DNA from: Tubulanus polymorphus
Lineage: Eukaryota; Nemertea; Palaeonemertea; Tubulaniformes; Tubulanidae
DNA length: 64,000 nucleotides
NCBI RefSeq assembly: GCF_964204645.1
Contig: NC_134030.1
Location: 18,977,110-19,041,109 of the forward strand
Direction: 5' to 3'
Positions 38,896-55,200 of this stretch are shown in pieces. Position 1 is the first letter of the stretch. Every line of letters starts with the position of its first letter. Both the position numbers and the translations under genes were made by a program. Under the pieces are notes generated by a model. That model saw only the letters and a program-made list of their open reading frames with translations. It was not told the origin of the DNA and searched no databases.

Positions 38896-39049
38896 TTCGT
38901 AAAAATAAATTCGTATGGCTATAGCAATAAAAACCGACTCATTCCAAGTGCTAGTCAGGCACATCTTTACGGGTTTTAGCAAAAATGCCGATCCCGGCTT
39001 AAAATCATTTTGAGCATCGATCGAAAAAAATCACCCGTCGGTGACGCAT

Positions 39050-39330
39050 AAACACGGTGGCTGATTGGCGACATGTCAATATTTTTTTCATCATCCTCCA
39101 CGGAAACGGGCAAAAACAATTCAAACTGCGCAAAAACGAAATATTTTGTTCTTGCGCGTTTAAAAAGTTTGTTTTTGCGCGGTAAAAGTTCGTTTTTGTG
39201 CATTTGAGAGACGCAGTGGCCGCGTGGTTTAAGCCGCCGGTCTTAGCCGCCGGTCGTTAATTCTCGTTCAAAATTTACACGCGCTTCCGAACTCAAATGA
39301 TTCGAGGCAAAATTGCAGGAAAAATAAGTA
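39050..39330. repeat. GCGCAAAAACGAA repeat with an adjacent tRNA-like segment
   Basis: GGTGGCTGATTGGCGACATG (39055) followed by several GCGCAAAAACGAA phrases parallels the CGCCAAAACGAAC MITE of LOX intron 6. Next to it, 39209-39285 starts GACGCAGTGGCCGCGTGG, TTTAAG, like the 5' half of a tRNA-Ser/Leu, with only a weak B box (CGTTCAAAATT). This is probably a SINE head or tRNA relic. Confidence 0.4.
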
Positions 39331-39743
39331 TAAAATCACGTCTGAGATGAACTTTTCACATCGTATTTACGTATTCATATTTCGGATAATTTTGCTGACA
39401 ACACGGATTTAATCGTCTGACCGTCTCGGTTCGCGCTACGTGATTAACGCATTCATCAGATGGTAGTAATATTTCACAGGAGTTTGTTTGAATGCGGCGT
39501 CATTGTAATCATCACCCGCGTGACTGTCTCCGCTAATTTCACACGCGTTCGATTCATTTCAATTTTCATTATCTTTTCGTTCTTTGTCTTTTCGTGTCGG
39601 TGTCTCGTTTCATGCGAACATGGTATCTTATTGTATAGACAACGAACGGTCACGATATCCGACGCATAAATAACAGGTATCTTAACTACCGGTTTTCATT
39701 TACGAGTCGCGATCGAGTTGTGCGTCATTTTCATCCGGTTGAG

Positions 39744-45090
<5,347 letters not shown>

Positions 45091-45325
45091 ACGAAAATAT
45101 CTACGAGTGAGATATGGTAAGGTGGCGCCACTGGTGCTTTGGTCGATGACTCTTCGTCAAGATCAAGTTTTGTTAAGTCGCGGTCAGAAGTTGAGCAGCA
45201 TCACTCGACAGAGATTCGCAAAATATTTATTTAGTAGTCTTTAGTCAAATATGGTCATTCACATCTATATACGTATGTATTCAAATATAGATGGTGTACA
45301 TGTGTAATCCCCGGTACATGTGTAA

Positions 45326-45552
45326 TCATACCAGACCCGATCATACCAGACCCGATCGTACCAGACCCGATCGTACCAGACCCGATCGTACCAGACCCGA
45401 TCGTACCAGACCCGATCGTACCAGACCCGATCGTACCAGACCCGATCATACCAGACCCGATCGTACCCGATCCGATCATACCAGACCTGATCGTACCAGA
45501 CCTGATCGTACCAGACCTGATCGTACCAGACCTGATCGTACCACACCCGATG
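45326..45552. repeat. 15-bp minisatellite (GATCGTACCAGACCC)n downstream of the GPCR
   Basis: About 15 units, mostly GATCGTACCAGACCC with CATACC and GACCTG variants. The unit is a multiple of three, which keeps several frames open; these are not genes. Confidence 0.96.
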
Positions 45553-45616
45553 TCTTTGTGTTGTGATTCATTCAAGCAGACTCTCAAAGCAGTTCTATAG
45601 CCTGTTAGCTAAACCG

Positions 45617-45652
45617 ATGAATGAATGAATGAATGAATGAATGAATGAATGT
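45617..45652. repeat. (GAAT)n microsatellite
   Basis: Eight to nine GAAT units. Confidence 0.95.
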
Positions 45653-45659
45653 ATGTATT

Positions 45660-46920
45660 TAGCTTCACTTTAGTCCTCATTTGAAAAAAAGAAATTAAAA
45701 CTAGTCACCCTCGTCACTTTTGGGATTTGGAATAAGACTTTCTATTTTTCACTTTTCTAAAAAGGGAAATAAAACATAAACCTGCCTTGCACGTCAATTT
45801 TCCAAAGAATTTAATGAGAAACAAAGGTACGGTACGTTTTTCTTTGCGTGGGCTAGTAATCTAGTATTCTAATAATATTCAAATACCGATAAATCCATAT
45901 TGACATAATGAGGTGGTCAGATACATAAAATCCACATTGACATATAGATCAAAGTCAAATAGATAAAGTTGTCTCGAGGTAAAAAAGCCTGATTTAGATA
46001 TATTTATAATCATTATAAGGTTGTAATTAAATATAGTAGTCCCCGGTAGTAGTCTGTCAATCAAATATAAAAGAATTAGTAGTATTGTATTCACATACGT
46101 ACGCATGCCTCACCCCCTCTTTAAACTGTATATGTACTTCACATTTCAACTTAACCCCATCCACATTTTTGTGCGCGCGTATTGAAAAACCGTTTAATTG
46201 AAAGACCGATATATTGTGTATCTACAGTTTTCTTGCTGAATTAATAAATATCGTTTTTACTGTTGTACTATTTTTCTTGTCGATTGTGTCGAATGTCTCC
46301 AATCATTTATGAACACTATCGGGTGCCACTACACACAGTATTGCGTACTTAGGATGAAAGTACGACCAGGAGCGGTGTCGTCACTAGACTGATGCAAAGA
46401 CTGCGTTAATTGATTGTCACTAGCTTTAATGAAAAAAATGAAAAAATAAAAATTGTTTAATATAGATGAGTATAGAAAGTACAAAGGTTTCAAAGATAGA
46501 AAATAATATTAATATCTGAACGATAGAAGTACCATCAAAACATATGAATAATAGATATATAAATTCTTTATTACCGGTTTACTATTTAACAATTAATGGG
46601 AATTTTGCTGATTTATCTGTAAATATATATTTTCGATAGGAGAATAATGAATTATTTAATACTACGGACATATTTTGCGATAACATAATATTGTGCAAAA
46701 TAATAACTGAACAATATAGCTGCAAAGCAGCGATAACGGGTTTTCCGCACATCCTCGTTCGTATTCTTGATCTCGTCTGAATACTGTGTCGACGATCGTG
46801 TGTACGCGATGCAGCCAAACCATGCCATAAAGATTGAAGGAAAGTTAGAGTCCTGTTCAACTGTCAAAACGGTTTTATAAAAGGACGGTTGACAAACAGT
46901 CAATGAGGCCTACTTTGAAA
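45660..46920. other. Intergenic, nothing recognised
   Basis: AT-rich DNA without homologous frames. Short frames at 46582-46903 show no domain and no support. Confidence 0.5.
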
Positions 46921-46929
46921 CCATGGATG

Positions 46930-47290
46930 ACTGGACCAGATGGTTATTTTACTCTGGAAAATCGACTCTTAGGCCTCAATTAGTCTTTATGGATTTCAAA
47001 AAAGCATTTGATAAGGTCCAACATCAGCGATTACTAAATAGGCTTTTCGGAAACGATATCAATGATGGGTTGCTTAAATGGCTCAGCAGATTTCTCTGAA
47101 CGAAAACAGGTGGCCGAAATCAACGAAACTGTCTCATCTTGGAATAAATCGGTCTAACTAGTGGAGTCACGCAAGATGTAGTATCCTAAGTCGTCTTCTC
47201 TTCGCTCTCCTGATAGATGATATACACAGAGTAATTCAAAATGTACCGGACGGAGTATATTTCCAAAACGACCTAATTCAAAATGTACCG
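46930..47290 (+). pseudogene. Non-LTR reverse transcriptase fragment
   Basis: The plus strand reads MDFKKAFDKVQHQRLLN (about 46990-47040) and LKWLSRFL (about 47070), then after frame changes LTSGVTQDVVS, LLIDDIHRVIQNVPDG (RT blocks 3 to 5). Stops and shifts throughout. A 40-base direct repeat (TTCAAAATGTACCGGAC, 47236 and 47278) ends it. Confidence 0.7.
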
Positions 47291-47419
47291 GACATAGTAT
47301 ATTTCCAAAACGACATAAACAAGCTGTGTTCCAGTCATGGCCAGACACATGGAAGATAGGCTTCAACCTGAAAGGCATGATATGGATATTGGATAAAGGA
47401 AACCCAGGTTCAGATTATA

Positions 47420-47990
47420 CCTTTGTGTTCGAATAAGAAGATTATTTTGTTCGAATAAAGTATACTTATTATCACGAAAATACTATTTCGCTCCATCAGA
47501 ATTTTGCTCTTTGGAAAGAAAAACGCTTCGATCGAACAGTATATCTGTTCGAACAAAAAACTTAATGTTCCGATGAAAATCTTGTTCGAATGAAAACAAT
47601 TCCGTTTGATGGAACAATACGCTTTTTGTTCAAATGAAAACCTTTCATCGTTCTGACAAAAAATGTGTTCGAATAAAAAGCTATGTTATTGTTGAAGTGA
47701 AAAATTTTTGTCCCGACAAACAATTTTGTCGAGTGAAAACAATTTTGTTTCGAACAAATGTTTGAATGAAAATATTTCTGTTCGATTGAAAAACTTTTTA
47801 CAATGTACTTGTTCGAACGGAAAACTTAACATTCTGACAAGTGAATGATAACGATTCTGTTCGTTCGAACAATTGGTTGTTTGAACGAAAACAACTTTGT
47901 CCTAACGGTTTTTTCAAATTGGTTCAATCGAATGAAATATTATTGGTTCGAAGGAAAAAATTTTTGTTTCAACGAAAAAAGATCTTTCCC
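47420..47990. repeat. Degenerate TTCGAA(T/C)-AAAA minisatellite
   Basis: Some 20 loosely spaced units of the type TTTTGTTCGAATGAAAA, every 22-35 bases, with TCGAA or CGAAC cores. Heavily mutated, no ORF. Confidence 0.7.
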
Positions 47991-47999
47991 GGGATCCGC

Positions 48000-49600
48000 A
48001 GTAACTTAAGTTTTTAGGAATTAATTCTTCATCTTTGCCAATAGAATATGGTTAATAATTGTGATTGATCATTGGAAGTCAGAACCAGTTAATCACTTAT
48101 ACATGCATTTTAATAAATCTGATTCCTCCTTTATAGTGAACTTAGCTTTAACCTAGTAGAGGCTACTAGGCTACGTAGGCCTATGTATCTGCGTAGGCCT
48201 AACATCCGGACGGACTGGTTGAGCAAAAATAATATACATGTATACTTTTAATCGCGCTGTTGTTTTAATTCACCATTAATTAATCATTACTCACACAATC
48301 AGTTAGACATCTGTCAATTCGACACCTGTGATAACCGTTTGTTTTGTAATTAATTGTGTGCTCAAACATGTCTGTCAACTTTTGTAGTATTATATAAAAA
48401 GAATGTAAATCCATGAACAAGCAGTTGAGTTTGACACGAGTCTTGGAGCCTGATACATCTTGCAGGCAAATTCCCAAGCTACTCGATTGAGAATCTAAAG
48501 AATAAAATCGTCTACGTTTAGTGCTGAAAACTACTAGCTTTCTCATTGTTGCATAACCAGGATTTAATCGTAGCTGGAGCTTCCCCGAAAGACGAATTAG
48601 AACAATTAGTTTTGTTAAATTGGTTATTGAAAATCTATTCGTTTCAACGAGATGTACATTCACACAAGTTTTGAAAATTCGATTGAAAATCTTTAAAGTG
48701 AATCGTCTTTGAATGATTTGTGACAAAAACAAATTACGTTATTTATCAGAAAACATGAACATCGTTTAGGGTAGAAATAACATGATGCGTTTCAGAGTCC
48801 AAGTTGAAACTTTTATGTACATACGTTTTGATTATCTACTTAGGGCTAGTAGCCAACCATGTCTTGATTTTGAAGATAGTGGAACTTTTTATTGGAAGCG
48901 GAAATTTTTTTAAAGAAAGATGTTCCACATAGGTCGGGTCGTGGAACTTGAGGAGAACCCGCCTGGACGATTTTTGAAAATGAGATGTAAAGAGAAGCAT
49001 TCTCACACCTTCAAGAATATTTGGGGTGAAAATTGTATGTCTTTCTCCAAAAATGTTGCCTGAAATCAAGTAAGTTTGGAAGCATACGAATATTTTGAAT
49101 ATAAGCAAATGAAAATGTTTTACCAATGAATGAAACTTATGAAATCAATGTTCAAATATTCTTAAGGCGGTCATCTGGGTGGAACTTCGTTGAGTGTTCC
49201 GATTTACCATTCACAATGCCGTATTTTGAACTGTGGAAATAAAGCAATTCAGTGGGAAACTGAGTTAATAAAGACATGGACCTCGCCAGTTTTTTCTGAG
49301 TGTCCATATATAAATACTATAATATACAAATGTGATTGTCACCTAAACAATGCAACGACATTAATAAATATACATATACATAGATTTATCATTACTTTCA
49401 TCATGCATGAAGCATTGATTTACATTTTTCCCAGACAGACACAGGTTGACGGTAAGATTATCTGGACGTTCGGTAGAAGTAAGCCTCTTAAAACCGTATG
49501 AATATCATTGCGCTAAATACGCCCGATTTATCCTCTGTTCATCGACATTCTTTAAAAAACAGGAATGTATTTGACACGCGAGCTTTGAATCTTATCACTC
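48000..49600. other. Intergenic, no supported gene
   Basis: A 150-codon minus-strand frame (48280-48732) shows no domain, signal peptide or repeat signature, and shorter frames are similar. Upstream flank of the small peptide gene. Confidence 0.4.
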
Positions 49601-49607
49601 AACAAAC

Positions 49608-50943
49608 ATGAAGGTTTGTACCACGAATATCAACAGGAATCAGAATTATTAGAACTGTTAGTAAACTGTAGGTCTGTGTTGTATACACATGTTCGAATAT
49701 TGGTCATTTTACAGGTCTTCGTTTTGGTTGTCGAAGTCGTGTTACTCATTTCAGGAGTAGTTTCCACCGAAGGTAAGCGAATTGGACCTTATTTGGATCC
49801 TCGTGATTTTAATTATAAAATGAAAAAAATTAAGTGTATCGAATCCGATATGTACATGTATCTCATAAATAACCAACCAAACTCTCGGTTTTCATTCCAT
49901 TCTTATCGATAATTGGTTATGTTGATAATAACGATAATTAAGCAATTACTAGAAAACGGCGTAATGTCGCGCGTGTCATCGCGATAAATTAAAAGTTAAG
50001 TTTTTCCTTTGAAGAGTGCGAGAGCTAACAAAATTCAAGATTTCCGATTGTGGCAATGAGCGAGAAAGCTGCAGTAAATCATGTACCTATCCATAACTCA
50101 AACCGGGTTTAAAAGGAAATCGCAGGTTATTCGATGTTTGTAGACCGCTAACAGCTGACTGACGCGAGGACTGAGACGTGCATGATTCACTAATGAATGA
50201 ATAGTAAATCGTGATTTTAGAGGAAAATATGTGGTGGTGAAATGGACTAGATGATACTAAAACAAAGTATCATTATCGTCAATTAAATCCTCAGAGGATG
50301 TCATAGGTGACTATAGCGCTCTACACACATCAAATAATGCCCATTTCATTAAACTTGGTCTGGGGTACGTAGGTCACTGAATGATATGATATGATATTGT
50401 GTCGGTGCACTTATTCCCGTCATTTCGTTGTTAGGCCTGAGCGGAACACGGATTAACGGGTTCCGCCCAGACAAAGCCTAATTAGTGCTCATGGTTTTTA
50501 ATTATGTTCATGTTTTGTTTATTGTAAATAGCAGCCATTATGTACAAAAGATACTAACATTTATTAAATCACTGTCAATTCTACTAACCGACTCGAAGAA
50601 TGAACAACACTGTTTATAGTCATACTGATTGCTGCCTCTCGTGTTTGATCTTGGATTATAATTATTTGTGTTACGTTGTGTATCAAAGTCTTACATCGCT
50701 ATAGTACAACGCCCGGTTAAAAACCGTTCTCCAAAACAGTAATCGAGTTGGCACAATTTGAAAACGATACTGTTTTTTTTTTCTATTTCAGAATTATCTT
50801 CTCATAGAACCAAAAGGCGTTTTCCGTGTACGTGCGCTGACGGTAAACGAGGTGTAAGATTCTATGAGGTCGGTTGCGGCAATGGATACCACAAATGTGG
50901 TTATAGATCGTACTATAACCCGACAACTTGTTGCTCCAAATAA
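49608..50943 (+). CDS. Secreted six-cysteine peptide precursor, sea-anemone-toxin/defensin-like
   Basis: Coding exons: 49608-49613 (Met-Lys only), 49715-49772, 50792-50943. Phases close, giving 71 residues. Exon 2 supplies a hydrophobic signal peptide. Exon 3 begins with a short propeptide ending in a Lys-Arg-Arg processing site, then a mature peptide of about 40 residues ending 2 residues after a Cys pair. Cysteine spacing is C-x1-C-x13-C-x6-C-x10-CC. This layout, with Gly-Cys and Gly-Tyr around cysteines 3 and 4, resembles sea-anemone type I/II sodium-channel toxins (Pfam Toxin_4) and the wider defensin-like fold. Toxin versus antimicrobial role cannot be decided. The two-codon first exon uses a GTTTGT donor and is the least certain part. 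Confidence 0.72.
50432..50530 (+). repeat. Dispersed repeat GTTAGGCCTGAGCGGAACACGG, copy 1
   Basis: About 60 bases (GGAACACGGATTAACGGGTT core, CCCAGAC.AAGC, then TTAATTAT..T..ATG) recur at 58370-58470 with about 85 percent identity. In intron 2 of the small peptide gene. Identity unknown. Confidence 0.7.
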
Positions 50944-50981
50944 GGGATCTGTTATGAGTCGATAATTCGACGATTCTAATG

Positions 50982-50987
50982 AATAAA
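50982..50987 (+). terminator. Poly(A) signal AATAAA of the six-cysteine peptide gene
   Basis: Canonical hexamer 39 bases after the stop codon. Confidence 0.6.
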
Positions 50988-50989
50988 GG

Positions 50990-52260
50990 ATATCATTTCA
51001 ATGCAATTGATTATCGGTCTGTTTTTTCGTTGATTTTCCTGGTTGAGATACGTAGTCGCTAAAATATCGAAAGTTTGCTGCTGTTCTAGAATGAAATAAC
51101 CGATGTTCGGTTGGTCTGATACAGCGGGAAACTGTGCCGAGGATTGTTTTGCCCGCGGGTGCGATGGGAAGCCGCCAACGCTATTGTGGCAATCGATGAT
51201 TCCTCATGTTGCAAGCAAATATCCGCCGGGTGTCGCTAGTGTAGATGATAAATCAATCTCGTATATGTACGACGTTCAGAAGCTTTCTCGGTTAATGAAG
51301 ACATAAATCTGAATTGCTACAAGTATCGACATTTTAAAAATCCCTATTCTGCATCGGAATGCAGAGCTTAACTACAAAATGACGTCGATAGGAACTATTG
51401 TTGAATAGTTTATCGTTTCCAAATCATCGAGTTGTTTTCTGTAAGATTGTTAATTCGATTCAATGCACACGAGATTCTGTAGAAAATGTTATTGTTGCAA
51501 CCAGCGTAGTTAGGTTTATATTTTGTAACTGTTTGTACTGCTGCTGCCTGGCAGTAACATATTAAGGTCAGCTAATCATTTAGCAACACGTCAATCTGTG
51601 TTAACTTATTGTTTTTAATAGTGCGTGGATATTTTGGTGGAAAATTATAGACTTTCTAATTTCCAACACGTAGATGACCTTAAAATCGATTAAACAAAAT
51701 CATTTCTTTATCCAAGGTGCATTCCGATAAAGTTCACTTTTGAAAATCGCAAACAATTCCAAAACGCGTAATGTTATTCTTGAATTAGCCCCAAGAATTA
51801 AAAGTCAGCCCTCACTTACTGCTGGTTAAACCCTAAGTACCGGTAGTACTTGGTCTCGATGAGTACGTAGAATGATCCTTAATAATATATATAATAACGG
51901 GCTAGAGAGGGCAGGGGCGTGCGACGGCATGCGAGGACGATCTAACTATGCCATCTCGAGAGTCACGGAGATCACCACGACAGAGGCTATCCTGGTTTCT
52001 CTCGGTGACTGATCGGTGACATAGAAATAGTTTTTATAAACAGGTCTTTGCTGCTGAACGGCACTTCAAAGCAAATCTAGTGATTGTACTCTCCCCTTTG
52101 TACTACATGCACTTTTTCGAATTTAATTTGATGTCCTACTGATCACTCGCGACAATGGCGGATCAGTCCATTACCATCTCCACAGGTAGAGAAAATGTTC
52201 GTCATAATAGAGTTAAATCTTTGTTTTTTAAATTTGATCTACAAATCTCGCACATGATAC
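50990..52260. other. Intergenic, no supported gene
   Basis: A 67-codon frame at 51103-51306 lacks splice support and homology I can recognise. The rest is AT-rich. Confidence 0.4.
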
Positions 52261-52265
52261 CAATA

Positions 52266-55200
52266 CTAAAACCTATGTACTGCATACGAATAATCAGTTG
52301 TTGTATCGTCGGTGGCGCCCCCTAATGCATATTTATCGCAGATATATTCCACAGAAGCGTAAGAATATAGTTGGACGTCATCGTCCACGCGCTCACTGCA
52401 GGTACGATTATTTCCGGCTTCCATATTCATGTACGGCGTGGTATCTTTGCCCTTTCCGGCTTCCATATTCATGTACGGAGTGGTATCTTTGCCCTTTCCG
52501 GCTTCCATATTCATGTATGGAGTGGTATCTTTGCCCTTTCCGGCTTCCATATTCATGTACGGAGTGGTATCTTTGCCCTTTCCGGCTTCCATAATCATAT
52601 ACGGACTTGCAACGTTGCCCTTTACGGCTTCCATATTTATGTATCCAGATGTATTTATGTTGTTATCAGCCTCTGAACTCCCGGCCTCGAAATCCAAACG
52701 CGGATTTGTATCTTTTTTTAAGCTTGTAACATTCGGAATGGTTTGCAGTAATCCGGCCTCGGTATCTGACTCGATGTCGTCGTCCAAAACCTCATAGACT
52801 TCGTCTACCTCCAGCGGTTGCTGCTGATTCGTAGTCGGGGCTGTATCCTCCACGCGACCTTTACCGGACTGTCGTCTGCGTCTGAAAAATGTGTTATTTT
52901 GCGCATGAAAAAAAGGAAAATGCTGATCGTAAAATGAAGCCATTTTTGTAATTCATTGTGTAAGACCTTAATAATGACCGATCGCCTCTAAAGATGAAGA
53001 ACTTCTCCAAAACATCAGCTAACAACTAGGCAATCTCATAGGATCTGCTAACAACTATACTGGTGGCTGCCAAAATTCGAACTCTCTCCCTCTCTACTCG
53101 TTTCCCAACTTAACTACTCTCTCGCTCTACCAAGTTTCAACCACGTGATCTCTCCCTACCAAATTTAGTGTGGTTTCTACAGAATCTGCAACCTCCATCA
53201 ACCACTCTCCGACTAGAAATATATTTCCAACCACCAACACTACATACCAAGTTTCCGAATCATGTTTCTGAATTACTCCCTTAGACTAAGCTATTTACAT
53301 TTCTTGTTTTCTTCGTTAAAACCAACTATTCACATTTAATCATTATTTTTATATGTTATTTGTTTCCCCAGACGTTATTAATATTTATACCATAATTTGA
53401 GTAACCCTAGTCAACTATCAATTGCACGGTTAAAAGAAAATCCCGGATAGTTTGGAATCGGTCCGGGTTAATTAAGTCATCTAGATGTGAACACTCGTAA
53501 ATCTGCCCGGTTTATTCAGCCTCGAACTAAAAGGATTTCTATAAAATTCAGCTGAGTGTATACCTGCATATGATGATAACAACGATGATAATGATGAGGA
53601 GAAAACCGGTCGCTCCACCAGCGATGTAGCCAATCATCGTACCCCAGTCACGAGTGGTCCGGTTACTGCTCTCCGATTCTGTCGGATCGACGCGGTCAGT
53701 CTAAATGAAACGAACAAGTTTCATTATCTTGACATAGCTGTCAGGGAAGATAATATTCGCACTAGTTATGGTTATAACAATTATAAGATAGGCTTGAACC
53801 AAAATGAACGCGTATCATCAATATACTAGACGATTATATAGTTTAAAATACACTTTTGTATCAACCTGAAAGCAGTTTCTTAGTGATTGTGATGTTTTTA
53901 TTTGATTGTGCCACGGATGTAGATATACCATAGGCCTACTTAGATATTTCAAATGAGATTTTGATTATATCTTCAATTCTTACTAACCTCGTATTTCGAG
54001 CCAACTTTTTCTACATTCACCAGCTTGATTCTGAATGATAAAGACAAACTTACACTCGAATCAAATCAAATTTACAGCATACAAATGACAATGCATGACT
54101 GGCGAACGAGCGAATCGAGTGAATGACTTTATTCGTTGCCCAACTTCATAATCATAATTTAATTCTCAGTTATCGACTTAGCAGATAGTAGAATGATAAC
54201 CGAAGTCGATGCCCTATTTCTTAATGCATAATTAGTACGAAGACTCCCTTCTGAGATGCGAGTACTTAATTTCTAACATTTTTAGAGCTAAAATCTAAGA
54301 TTTAAGAGCAGTTTAATCGAGTCCGTGATTAATTTAATGATACGAACGAGGATTGCCAAACAGAAGGGATTTCTCAACAACGTAAAGATCTTTATCTTGC
54401 CCCTGAATATCTGACGTCTCTTTTGACAGTTAATAATGTTAAATGAAATGGACACTGACCCCGATTCAAAGATTGCAGTTTGTGTCCTGTTTGTTGAGGG
54501 ATCTACAAAAGAAAAATAACTAGACAATTACGTTCACTATGGATGGGTTCGATTTCTCTTTGCAATGATTGTTCTTTTTTTTTAGATAAAAGTAACCGAC
54601 TATTCTGTCCTAGAAAAAATACACTGAAAGGAGCTACTGGTACAAATTAGCGCGAAACCAGTGAACTTGTAACTTCTCATCGAGTTTATTTGTTTAGGTA
54701 GCTGAATGTGGGCATATTTCATCTTATATATTTTCTTTTCTAGGGCTGCTTTCTAGTATAAGCTAACTGTTGCTTCAAAGCAGTCCCTCATCTAATATTA
54801 TTATAATTTTAATGTATTTGTTTATCCATTAATTCTGTAAAAATGTTACATGAAAATCAAATCAAATCAAATCAAATCGCATAATTGCATATTACCATTC
54901 GTCGTTATATTAACTCCCGCCGTCGGCCGTACGCTGGCGCCATCTTTATGCGCGAGATGATCTTTGAAACCTACGTTCGAAAATGAGTGAATCAGTTAAC
55001 AATTTTCCTGAGTTCGAACGATAAGCAAACGTCACCAACTCATACTAAAGTCACCGTCTTGGATAGCGCCTCGGTGTGACAATGTCATCCCAAATCAGGC
55101 GTGATACAAGATGGCCGCGTTGATGTGAATTTCAAGTTTAATTTTGACGTACTAGGGGGCGTGACAGTAGGATTAGAAAGTATCTGTACATCACCGCCAT

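Noticed and set aside
45255-45587. Repeated-motif frames on both strands
   Set aside because: They follow the 15-bp minisatellite, which keeps every frame open by length.
48280-48732. 150-codon minus-strand frame
   Set aside because: No recognisable domain, composition bias or splice context; a chance frame cannot be excluded.
51103-51306. 67-codon frame with four cysteines downstream of the small peptide gene
   Set aside because: No signal peptide, acceptor or homology. The upstream gene ends with its own poly(A) signal.
52298-52797. Plus-strand repeat frames opposite the YMNM tail
   Set aside because: Antisense shadows of the 42-bp coding repeat.
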